Positions 18,988 to 28,118 of a stretch of 64,000 bases of DNA are shown piece after piece. How positions within the stretch are numbered: position 1 is the first letter of the stretch; every line of letters begins with the position of its first letter. The position numbers and the translations under genes were made by a program. The notes below the pieces were generated by a model. It was given only the letters and a program-made list of their open reading frames with translations. It searched no databases and was not told the origin of the DNA. The DNA is from Enchytraeus crypticus (Eukaryota > Annelida > Clitellata > Enchytraeida > Enchytraeidae), in the NCBI GenBank assembly GCA_905160935.1, contig CAJHZI010000559.1:1-64000 (forward strand), in the 5' to 3' direction.

Positions 18988-20562
18988 GTCGCATAAGTTC
19001 GTATACCGTTTTCAAATTGCAGTAATTCGGCTAGTAAAGGTCGCATGTTCATAAAATTTCGTATTCGTGTATAATAGATGTGAATTAGATGTTGGTGCAA
19101 GTTTATTTTCATTAGACCTGGAAATGACGTCACACGGCGCTGTCGCGCAATGTGACCCATTTTCTGACTGGCGCAGCTAGAGACACGCTGTGGCTGCATG
19201 CAGCGCGTGCCTGGAAATTACCTGATGTTGTCGTCCAGGACCGCAGTCAAGGCTAATCAACGTGTCAATGTTATTGTTCGATGAGGCCGCGTATAATTTA
19301 TAATATGGATAAAATTAAAATAATACAATTACGTGCACAGGCAGTAGTATTGGCTAAAGAAGGATATTCGCATAAATGTATTGCACAAAAGTTAAATCGG
19401 AGTAAGTGTTGGGTTACGAAGTGGGTAGGTCGAAGCAAATTTGACGAAAAACTAGTGGATATGAAACGTAGTGGACGTCCGAAGATACTGTCTAATACAG
19501 CCAAGCGTCTCATCCAATCCGCAAAATACAGACGTGGACAGAGTTTGCGCCGTATTTCAAATCAACTGAAAATTCGTAATGAACGTGCTTCTAAGGACAC
19601 AATTCGCAGATACATGGTTAATGACCTGAAGTGGAAGAACTGGCGTCGCAAAAAAATTCCACTGTTGACTGATGCTCACAAGGTGAAACGTATTAAGTTT
19701 GCGCGTGATCATCGTAATTGGACTGTTCAGGATTGGTCAAATGTTCTGTTTACTGACGAGTCACCCTTCAAAGTGTTTTACATACCCAATCCCAAGAACG
19801 ACACTGTGTGGGGATCACAGGAGAGTAATGTTCCTCCCGCTGCTCAAATGAAGTTCAGTCCCTCGGTTATGGTTTGGGGCGGAATGACTGCACACGGATT
19901 AACGAGTCTGCACTTCATTCCGAACGGTACACGACTTAACTCGGATTATTACATTGTAAACATACTGGATAAACTCGTCAAGCCAGCGTTTCAAAGAATC
20001 GTAACCGGCGGCAACGTTACTCGAGTAAAGCTGTTCAATGACAATGACCTTGGCATCTTTCAACAGGATGGTGCAAGATGTCATACATCAGCCAAAACAA
20101 CAAGATGGTTGGAAGACAACATTCCATCGTACATTAAGCCGAAGGACTGGCCACCGAACTCTCCAGACCTTTCTCCTATCGAGAACCTGTGGAGTATTCT
20201 GTCGTTTAGTGTCTACCGCGATCCAGAGCCCACGAATGTTGTGCAGCTGAAACGTCGTCTACAACAAGCTTGGAGATCAGTGAAAGTGGAAATACTTCAG
20301 ACATTAATCAAATCTATGCCGGATAGAATACTCGCTGTCATTAAGCAAAAAGGAAATACTATAAAATATTAGTTTTTGCGAAAATGTGACGTCATTCAGA
20401 AAAATTTCAGTTTCTACTTAATTACTTGTACGATTACAAATTAAATTGTACCCATATATTTTATTTATCGTGTCTACATACTGTCCAAATTTGGTTTAAA
20501 ACGGTTAAGTAGTTCCAGAGTTAATGCAATTTGAAAACGGTATACGAACTTATGCGACACCC
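18984..20562 (+). mobile_element. Tc1/mariner DD37E transposon, nearly intact
   Basis: 1579 bp. TIRs of 38 bp are identical: GGGTGTCGCATAAGTTCG.. at 18984-19021 and its complement at 20525-20562. The element sits inside a (TA)n tract: TA on the left and CA then TATATA on the right, i.e. one substitution in the TA duplication. The transposase frame fills the middle without interruption. Perfect TIRs and an open frame imply a young insertion. Confidence 0.93.
19281..20372 (+). CDS. Tc1/mariner-family transposase (DD37E), full length
   Basis: 363 codons from 19281; the ATG at 19305 (MDKIKIIQLRAQ) is an equally good or better start. Residues about 10-60 form a first helix-turn-helix (CIAQKLNRSKCWVTKWV), then GRP (RSGRPK), and a second HTH with KDTIRRYM. 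The catalytic triad is visible: D in LFTDESPF, D in IFQQDGARCHTS, and E in SPDLSPIENLW, with 37 residues between the second D and E. Length and layout fit an active Tc1/mariner transposase that cuts and pastes at TA. No stop or frameshift is seen. Confidence 0.94.
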   Translation: MRPRIIYNMDKIKIIQLRAQAVVLAKEGYSHKCIAQKLNRSKCWVTKWVGRSKFDEKLVDMKRSGRPKILSNTAKRLIQSAKYRRGQSLRRISNQLKIRNERASKDTIRRYMVNDLKWKNWRRKKIPLLTDAHKVKRIKFARDHRNWTVQDWSNVLFTDESPFKVFYIPNPKNDTVWGSQESNVPPAAQMKFSPSVMVWGGMTAHGLTSLHFIPNGTRLNSDYYIVNILDKLVKPAFQRIVTGGNVTRVKLFNDNDLGIFQQDGARCHTSAKTTRWLEDNIPSYIKPKDWPPNSPDLSPIENLWSILSFSVYRDPEPTNVVQLKRRLQQAWRSVKVEILQTLIKSMPDRILAVIKQKGNTIKY

Positions 20563-20566
20563 CATA

Positions 20567-20638
<72 letters not shown>

Positions 20639-20782
20639 ATATATATCTATATATATATACTATATATCATATATACTAATAGATATGTAATATATTATTA
20701 TATTTCCTTATCATGATATTATATAATACATATATATAATATCTATATATATATACTATATTATATATATATATATATCATG

Positions 20783-20839
<57 letters not shown>

Positions 20840-20880
20840 TATTATATATATAATATATATATCATATATATATATAATTA
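20563..20880. repeat. (TA)n microsatellite and derivatives
   Basis: Long TA tract with short AT-rich interruptions, continuing the tract cut by the Tc1/mariner element. Confidence 0.9.
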
Positions 20881-21003
20881 TTTAGATGATTTAAAGACCC
20901 ACTCATGTGTGGAAATGAAGAGGAAGGCGGAAGACAGAGAAGAGTGGAGGCGTTATGTACCATGGACCTGCCAGTAGGCAGTGAACTAAGAGATATATAA
21001 TTA
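20881..21003 (+). mobile_element. RTE-A 3' end feeding into (AT)n
   Basis: GATGATTTAAAGACCCACTC, GAAATGAAGAGGAAGGC, AGAGTGGAGGCG, ATGTACCATGGACCTGCC and AGTAGGCAGTGAACTAAGAG, then GATATATAATTATATAT. In other copies this encodes the last residues (LDDLKTHSYVEMKRK..REEWR). Confidence 0.85.
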
Positions 21004-21020
21004 TATATATATATATATAT

Positions 21021-21097
<77 letters not shown>

Positions 21098-21102
21098 TAT
21101 AT
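21004..21102. repeat. (TA)n microsatellite
   Basis: Direct continuation of the RTE-A tail, and the landing site of the mariner end at 21107. Confidence 0.9.
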
Positions 21103-21106
21103 TAGA

Positions 21107-21240
21107 CAGGGTGAGTAAAAAAAGTGATAACACCTGCAAAAAGTTTCATTATCTCAGGCTACTGTTAATATTTTCAAATCAAAACTTTTACTATTACTAA
21201 AGGACTAATTTTGACTAATTTTTGTAATTACCCTGCAATA
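21107..21240. mobile_element. Solo left end of the mariner-type element (family of 33455)
   Basis: CAGGGTGAGTAAAAAAAGTG, then AACACCTGCAAAAAGTTTCA, TCTCAGGCTACTGTTAATAT, as at 33455-33530. It breaks off near 21235 into another TA tract. Confidence 0.8.
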
Positions 21241-21242
21241 TA

Positions 21243-21275
<33 letters not shown>

Positions 21276-21400
21276 AATATATATATATATATAATATATA
21301 TATATATATAGATATATATACTGTGTGTGTGTGTGTCTATCTATATATATATATATATTATCTATATATATATAATTCTATATATTATATATATATATAG
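21240..21400. repeat. (TA)n with (TG)n patch
   Basis: TA tract containing TGTGTGTGTGTG near 21322-21336. Confidence 0.9.
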
Positions 21401-21403
21401 GCC

Positions 21404-21708
21404 TACTCAGTGTTTTTTATAACCGATACCCCCCATATATTTTACAATAAAGTCATAAGAAGTTGTTGAAATTTATAGTACATATCCAGCAGCCAATTCT
21501 ACCAAACATAGAAAAATTTTGTTTGAATATCTTTATTAACAGGAAAGTTATAGTTTTGAAAATAGGAGTGGGGTCAGATAAGCAATTTCCAGTACAGAAT
21601 TACGGGCTTGCATGGCTTGAACCATGCAGCGTCAAATAATCTCTATAGCATGATAGCGAACACGTCACATAAAATTTCTGTTTATGGTATTTTGTAGAGC
21701 AATATACT
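21404..21708. mobile_element. Half copy (left arm) of the foldback element
   Basis: GTTTTTTATAACCGATACCC, CAGCAGCCAATTCTACCAAA, AAAGTTATAGTTTTG, GGTCAGATAAGCAATTTCCAG and CACGTCACATAAAATTTCTG match the left arm at 4337-4700. Here the arm is uninterrupted, which gives the empty-site sequence for the SINE1 at 4356. Confidence 0.82.

Positions 21709-21762
<54 letters not shown>
21708..21762. repeat. (TA)n microsatellite
   Basis: Pure TA next to an RTE-A fragment. Confidence 0.93.
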
Positions 21763-21763
<1 letters not shown>

Positions 21764-21942
21764 TATATTTGAATGTCACAGCATTGAGATATGGCATGAA
21801 GATTAATATAAATAAGACAAACTTCTGACAAAGGTTATAAATGAGAGTGTCTAGGAATCACACCGATGTAAATATTACATTGAATAATATGCGATTTGAA
21901 CTTGTAAGAGGCTTCAAATATTTGGGCCACACCATCACAGAT
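21763..21942 (+). pseudogene. RTE-A RT fragment, left half (split by the hAT-like element)
   Basis: Encodes LRYGMKINI-type and RGFKYLGHTITD. It is cut after the codons for TITD, and the missing next codons are at 24537 (DGKFEMEKSRTAQAKEAFGK). Deleting 21943-24541 restores a single frame. Confidence 0.88.
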
Positions 21943-24536
21943 CAGGGTGGCCACAGGTTTCCTCAAATGAAATTTCCTGAGTTTTCCAGGTTTTCCAGAG
22001 TCATTTTTTTTAAATTCCAGACAACTTATAAGTAAGTGAAAATCGACATTCTCAGCACACAATTGCACTAAATAGCATCAAATTCATTGTCAATGGATAC
22101 AGCGTAGAAATTATAATGCAGCAGTCAATACTCTTCATTTCAGTTCTGATCAGATAGGAAGACAGTATCTTAAATCTTTAATTTTTTATTAATTCAAAAG
22201 TAAACATTTCTGTAACAGACTTCCTCTAAAAACCACACGATATAGATGATGGTCTTTTTTTTTTTTTTTTATCTCATTGTCGATTCCCTGGGCTTCTTCT
22301 GCAGCAGACTGTTGTACTTTGCTTTTCTTCTCCAGCAGAGTTTTCACCATTTCTGCTACTTTCTTTCGAGTGTCTTTTCTTCGTCGGCTTTATTTGCTTT
22401 CTGCGACTCCATGGCCGACTGGTAGTGTGATCTTGCTCCTCTCTGAAACTGAATCATTTGTTTGCTATCACAACCTTTAGGACTCCACCTGCTGCATTGA
22501 CTGCCTCTGAACAATCAGTGACTCTTCTTGCATATTCTCAACTAGAATATCACTATTGACAGAAAAGCTACTGTCCACTGGCACATTGCCATGAGATAAA
22601 GTAATTACTAACATCACTATGTACCAGAGGTCTGCGAATTCTGCATCAAGAGAAAGAATGTTCGCGTAAAAGGAATTGAGTCGTTTGTTAGCTTTGTTGT
22701 AGCTGCTGAAAGCGTCTTTCAAATCACTGTCCACACGTGTGCACAATATGCCAAACTGAAGCTTACATCGGTCATCTGCTATTGCTGAAATACGATTGTG
22801 ATCGTACAAAAGCTGAGTTAGTTCCTTCATTCTTACTTCTGAGGTTGTCCGTGCATGTAGGATAGTTGTAGGAGAAAGGCATGAAATAGCGCGTACAATT
22901 TTATATCTAATGGGACTCCGTTCCATGATCTTAAAGGCTGTCGTTTTGAGGAATGACACGCAGTTCATCTTAAATTCCATCTTATCATGGTTCAAGTACT
23001 TGGTCCAGTTCAGAGCTTTCTGAGCACCTACTCCAATGTATGTCAGGAGTCAATCTTTGTATGTCAGGAGTGCTTCCGCGCTGTTTACATCGATTTTGAG
23101 AAACTTAGAAGCACTGGCTTGGGCTTCCTGCATTAGTAGCTTCTTTACAATTCGTAACAGAATGGAGCGCAAAAGATGTAATACAAAGTAATACTCTCTC
23201 GTCATCATAAAGGAACACTGCCATTGGCACAGCAGTCTGGTACTTCCAATGGAAAGGTTCAAACAGTACCACACACGAAGCAAAAAATGCAAGCTTTGAA
23301 GCCAGCAGTGGATCTGCGCATGCTGTGTAGACGTTCCTGCAAGTCATGTTGTTAGGTAACTTCTTCACAGCCTCTAAGTACTTTTTGATGAGGCAGAACT
23401 TTAATGGCTCAGTTGGCCCACTTCAGCATTCGCCAGCCACCTGACTTGACAAAATTTCTTTGGGAAAACTAAGCTTCCAGTGTGTGCCAAGTAATCTGCA
23501 TGACCCGCAGGACTATCTTTAAAGAGTCCATAGAAACCACGTCGCACTTCATTTATACGCCATCCTGCAGCTTTGTGCCCTGTCTGGAAAGCACCATGGA
23601 TGACATGAAGACCACATGAGCCTAGGTCCAGAATTTGCGGATCAGCAGGGTATAGCTAAAATTTGGTTTGCAGCAACTCCAAGAACTTCAAATTAACACT
23701 GGGTCCATCCATGGATACTTGGATCAGCTTATCCAGTGAGAGATCTGTGAGACCCTCCTTAAATTTCATCTCCAAATCTGCAACATAGCGTGACCTAAAT
23801 ATACCGAGGTGAAGTAGCGTGTGGCGACTTGATTCTTTTCATTGCACCAATAACGAATTCAATATCCATCTGACCACGTTGAGCAATCTTATTTAGAGCT
23901 TCGTCGAAGCAGGCAACGAATATGGTGGACTTTTGATGGAATCATCGAGTTTAGCTTTGAAGAAGGGTACAATGCCATGTAATATACTGTAAGCAGCCTT
24001 AGTTGTTGACAGAGTACACGTCTATACTATTTGACTGTCAGGAAACATGGTCTGAAATGTCTCGCTGAGATCTAAGCAAGAACGATAGGACAAATGATTC
24101 ATTACTATTTTCAACACCCACACGATTTCACTCTTCGTTACAGTCTCATTTTGCAAGTACTTGTTTAGAGTGCCAACGCTGATTTTAACATTGATTTCTT
24201 TTGAACCACCAGTTCCTTTGGTGTGTGAGGAACTGCTAGGGAATTAATTGCTGCTACTAAATCTGTTTGTACACTGAAAGCCTGAGCCACAGATGTACTT
24301 GTTGATAAAAAAGATGAAGGAGCTTCTGAAGTTGTAAAGGAATACTCAAATTGCATAGACTCAGTTGACGATGTTGCTTTTGTCATTGAGAGAAATGTGA
24401 TGTGATGTGACAAATTTGTCGAGTTTATTTTTTTAGCCCATCAAAATTTTCTCTGAGTTACCATAAAATTCCCTGAGTTTTCCAGGTTTTCCACACAAAA
24501 AAATTCTCTGAGTTTTCCAGGTCTGTAGCCACCCTG
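21943..24536 (-). mobile_element. hAT-like transposon with exact 5-bp target duplication
   Basis: 2594 bp. The ends are CAGGGTGGCCACAG at 21943 and the complement of CAGGGTGGCTACAG ending at 24536. CAGAT is present at 21938-21942 and 24537-24541, and removal of the element plus one CAGAT restores the RTE-A reading. The duplication cannot be extended on either side. Subterminal CCTGAGTTTTCCAGGTTTTC motifs occur near both ends in the same orientation, not inverted. A degenerate transposase lies on the minus strand. Confidence 0.88.
22477..24413 (-). pseudogene. hAT-like transposase, degenerate
   Basis: Minus-strand pieces from N to C: an N-terminal segment at 24413-24165; LIQVSMDGPSVNLKFLELLQ (near 23730-23670), SCGLHVIHGAFQTGHKAAG, then FYGLFKDSPAGHADYLAHTG, PKKFCQVRW; and a C-terminal 172-codon frame ending in EFADLWYIVMLVITLSHGN, FSVNSDILVENM. 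LSHG....FS.N..L.ENM near the C-terminus resembles the hAT dimerisation signature. I have seen similar uncharacterised proteins in cnidarians and echinoderms; that assignment is from memory. Several stops and frameshifts make it inactive. Confidence 0.75.
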
Positions 24537-24665
24537 CAGATGATGGGAAGTTTGAAATGGAAAAAAGTAGAACTGCACAGGCAAAAGAGGCTTTCGGAAA
24601 GAGAAAAGAACTACTAGCAAAAGGAATTGGGAAAAACACAAATATAACAATTAAATTGGGCAGAA
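24537..24665 (+). pseudogene. RTE-A RT fragment, right half (after the hAT-like element)
   Basis: Starts with the second CAGAT, then GATGGGAAGTTTGAAATGG, encoding DGKFEMEKSRTAQAKEAFGK and RKELLAKGI. It continues the half at 21763-21942. Confidence 0.88.
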
Positions 24666-24954
24666 TGGACAGTGCCCACCCACTTTTTGATCGTAATGAA
24701 CACGCCCTATCTCTTGCCATACTGTCTTCTGCCTTCGTAAAAGAATTTTGAAAGCAAATTTCTTGAGCTCACACATAAATGCCACACACCACACAACTTT
24801 TAAAATTAAAGATGACCTAATCATCTACATGCACTCAAATTTAATGACAATATAGAGAAACGAAGTCTAAATTAAGGCTAGCCTAAATTGCGGACGATGA
24901 TGCAAAGCAGTGACAAACGTTGCCAAGCAATGACCATAGCATTTCCCGCTCACT

Positions 24955-25230
24955 TTAATAATAACAACAATTAATAACAACAATTAGAGTGCAACAGTCA
25001 TCAATGACAACATCGAGCACTATTGAGACAAAATCAAGCCAGCGAGCAAAAAGAAGGTCCAAAAACGGTGCAAAGTCCAACATCCAGAAAGTCAGTCCAA
25101 GGTTAAAGGAGTTAAAGAAAAGGTGGTTTAGGCGCAGGTCGCTGCTCATGAACACTGGATGTAAAAGAGAGATGGAAAAGATAGGTCTTCAACTTCTTAT
25201 GGAACTGATCATAGGCAGCAAAAGAGGAGC
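24955..25230 (-). pseudogene. L2B LINE 3' end
   Basis: Nearly the same as 6547-6800. The tail reads TTGTTGTTATTAATTGTTG, upstream of which is the end of the L2B ORF. The plus-strand open frame here (basic, 24989-25363) is the antisense of the L2B 3' end. Confidence 0.85.
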
Positions 25231-26190
25231 TTACTTTGTCTATGTTTCTTTATTTACACATGAAGCAAAATCTTGTGTCGCGATTGATTCAGCAGAACAT
25301 CGAGGCGCTTCAATGAACAAGTTTAAACGGGGAAGGTGCAGCCTACCAAGTTGCCACCATTAAGGATTTTACTTTAATGCTTATTTTGTCATCAAACAAG
25401 AACATGCCAACCAACTGTTCTGACGTGTACCACCGATTGCTGTTGCACCTGGTTGACAGTAGCAGTAAAGTGGAAGTAAGACTTTTTGTAATGTTTCTAT
25501 TAACATTTTTCCCATCGTTGATATTTGCATTATATTACTAATTATATTATATTATATTACTAATACAAGTAGGATCTAACAGATCGACATAGGACACGGT
25601 TTACGTATAGTCACAGCTATAGGCTTGAAGCCAGATAGTATCTACTTCTATAATTATTTAAATTTTTACTATCACTGAAAAACCGCCTATATATGTATAC
25701 GCAATAATATCTACACATTTACGCACGTATGGAAGTTATTTTATTTTTTATGAACATTTGTTAAGAACCACTGTGTCACCATGTTTACATTACATGTACA
25801 GCGCAACAACTTTCTACTCTTCTTTGGCATAAAAAGCAAGTCATAAAAATCATGAAGTCAACGTTCACGTGACGACGCTACAGCTGATAGTCGTTGGGTT
25901 CACAGCAATTAATGCATTGAACTCAATGATAAATATAGAAAAAATATATATAATGTTCCTTAAAGTAACATTTATATTGGTATTTACCCCGTAGAAGCTG
26001 TTGATTACATGCGGCTGCAAAGGATTTTACTATTTATAGAGATATGAAATTATGAAGAGTTATGAAATCTATTTATAGAGGTATGAAATTACGTCAAAAA
26101 CTGGTGTTACAATACAAGTCTTTGTGACTTCCTTAACCAGTATAATTATGTTAAGTTAAGTTAAGTTTAGTTAAGTTAATTATTTCCTAT
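25231..26190. other. No gene recognised; short TTAAG minisatellite near 26149-26180
   Basis: AT-rich sequence without family signatures apart from a few GTTAA repeats at the end. Confidence 0.4.
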
Positions 26191-26194
26191 CTAC

Positions 26195-26465
26195 TGATTT
26201 TCTTGATTTTGGAATTTACACCGTTTTTGGACCTTCCTTTTGCTCACCGGCTTGATTTTGTCTCAGTAGTGCTTGATGTTTGTCTTTTTTCGTTTAGTAT
26301 CTTATATTTGTTCATCACAGCACAGATTATACAAACAATAGTAACGTGCATGTAGTCAGACAAACAAACAACAATACGAAAGAGGATACCATAAAAGAGC
26401 CATAGCTCTGTTCGGCAATATCATTGATGACTGTAACACTCTAATTGTTGTTATTATTTCTAATA
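26195..26465 (+). pseudogene. L2B LINE 3' end, plus orientation, interrupted
   Basis: Two blocks of the L2B 3' UTR (26205-26290 and 26405-26465, ending CACTCTAATTGTTGTTATTA) separated by about 110 bp of unrelated sequence. Confidence 0.7.
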
Positions 26466-26631
26466 AGAAAGCAGCACATTGAAAACGATCAATTATTTTT
26501 TAAGATCAAACTGTTAATTAGGATCGAGAATACAAAAACAGTATTTGTGTGTCAACACTGTCCGGCATTCACCTTCTAGTGTTTGTTTACTTATTTCCTA
26601 TTTGCTATATCGTTCAACCATAACAATGAAT

Positions 26632-26672
26632 CGTCACACTTTTAGTAGGAAATTCCTCCTAAAAGTGTGACG
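26632..26672. other. Perfect-armed hairpin
   Basis: CGTCACACTTTTAG, a GTAGGAAATTCCT-type centre, then the exact complement of the first arm. It may be two abutting terminal repeats of an unknown small element. Confidence 0.7.
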
Positions 26673-26696
26673 ATTTTCGTTGTCAAACATAACATA

Positions 26697-26945
26697 ACAT
26701 AATAACAATTACAGCGCTACAGACGTCAATGACAACATCGAGCACTACTGAGGCAAAATCAAGCCGGCGAGCAAAGAGAAGGTCCAAAAACGGTGCAAAT
26801 TCCAAAATCAGTCCAAAGAAAAAGGAAATTAAAGAAAAGAAGGTTTAGCTAGGCGCTGGTCGCAACTCATGGACACTGGATGGAAAAGAGAAATGGAAAA
26901 GATAGGTCTTCAACTGCTTAAGGAAATGCTTATAGGAAAGCAAAG
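26697..26945 (-). pseudogene. L2B LINE 3' end joined to GGGCCC minisatellite
   Basis: The minus strand encodes KHFLKQLKTYLFHFSFPSSV, the L2B C-terminus, with the 3' UTR to 26697. The 5' side is cut at 26945, where the GGGGCCCATATGGG repeat begins. Confidence 0.8.
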
Positions 26946-27260
26946 GCCGATGTGGGGCCCATATGGGAAGCATGTCCATGTGGGGCCCATATGGGATTCG
27001 TCTGGGTAAGCTGGGGAGTGGTGGGGATGGGTTAGCCCATCTTTTCCCAAACGGAACCCATACAAAATTAGTATAAGCATTCCCATGCTGGGAAACCCAT
27101 CTGGGCCCCACATGTAACTGACCCAGATCTATCCCGTATTGGTAAGCTCATCTGGGCCCCATGTGCTGGTAGCCCAAGGTAATCCCATGCTGAGAAGCCC
27201 ACCTGAGCCCCACATATAGCCGACCCAGATCTATCCGATGTTGGGAATTTCTTAGAGGTC
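26946..27260. repeat. GGGCCC-rich minisatellite, locus 1
   Basis: Imperfect units built on GGGGCCCATATGGG, ATCTGGGCCCCACAT and GACCCAGATCTATCC. Distantly similar in word content to locus 2 at 29970-30530, but with different spacing. Confidence 0.75.
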
Positions 27261-27640
27261 CATGTGCTACAAGTTGTACTTCGATCCACGTAGACTCGAA
27301 ACTAAAAATTTACTAGAATCCTTGTCGTCGTTCATTTTCATCAGAAGGCCTACTCTTAAATTATGAACTAACACAAACACGGCAGAAGAATGAATAATGA
27401 ACCTCAAGCAAAATGTCATGCTTCAAGTAGGTCTATATGTAGAATAGGCCTATCTTGATATCTTGCATCAAAAACGCGTAGAACATGCCTTTATTTCATA
27501 TAATTACAATCATAAAATTATTTGTTTTTCATGGTATTAGTGGCTACCATAGAATAAAGAATTACGTACATAATAATAATAATGATATAATTATGCATCT
27601 TTGGTGGCTACAGAGCCACGTAGCTAGTTCACAGAACACG

Positions 27641-27645
27641 TCAGT

Positions 27646-27707
<62 letters not shown>

Positions 27708-27785
27708 TGAGAGGAGAGAGAGAGAGAGAGACGAGAGAGAGGAGAGAGAGAGACCAGAGAGAGGCAAGAGAGAGAGTGCGAGAGG
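27641..27785. repeat. (AG)n microsatellite
   Basis: GAGAGAGA with scattered single-base changes. The Arg/Glu open frame over it is an artefact. Confidence 0.95.
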
Positions 27786-27844
27786 GCTAAATGTTTAGGT
27801 TTTAGAATCTGTGCCTGATAATTTTAGATAATTTACGATAGTAT

Positions 27845-28080
27845 AATAATTAATTGTAGTATAGAGAGGCTGTTCTATACTGAAGAATAGACCCACCGTT
27901 GACTGCACTTACCGCAAAACAGCGACATAGCATAAAGTTCCAAATCAACGTCAGAAAGGATAGGTCGATGAGCTTCTAGGCTCCAGAAATTGCTAACAAA
28001 ATTCTAAAACGAATGGAAAAGGTCTATTTCTATCCTGACCTTAGATAAACTGGCATTTACGTGATGATAATGATACTACT
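27845..28080 (+). mobile_element. SINE2, plus orientation
   Basis: Contains CAAATCAACGTCAGAAAGG, CTTCTAGGCTCCAGAAATTG and a 3' end TATCCTGACCTTAGATAAAC..GATGATAATGATA. It ends in a GAT tail as in RTE-B. Confidence 0.75.
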
Positions 28081-28118
28081 GTATAATAATTGTAATTTTC
28101 AGAGTTATGTAATTTTAT

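Noticed and set aside
20531-21139. Ile/Tyr-repeat proteins (also 34956, 42934, 55159)
   Set aside because: Translation of TA and related microsatellites.
24989-25363. Basic open frame on the plus strand (also at 6580-6689), conserved between copies
   Set aside because: It is the antisense of the L2B C-terminus and 3' UTR; conservation comes from the repeat, not from selection on this frame.
27485-27790. Arg/Glu-rich frame
   Set aside because: Translation of (AG)n.
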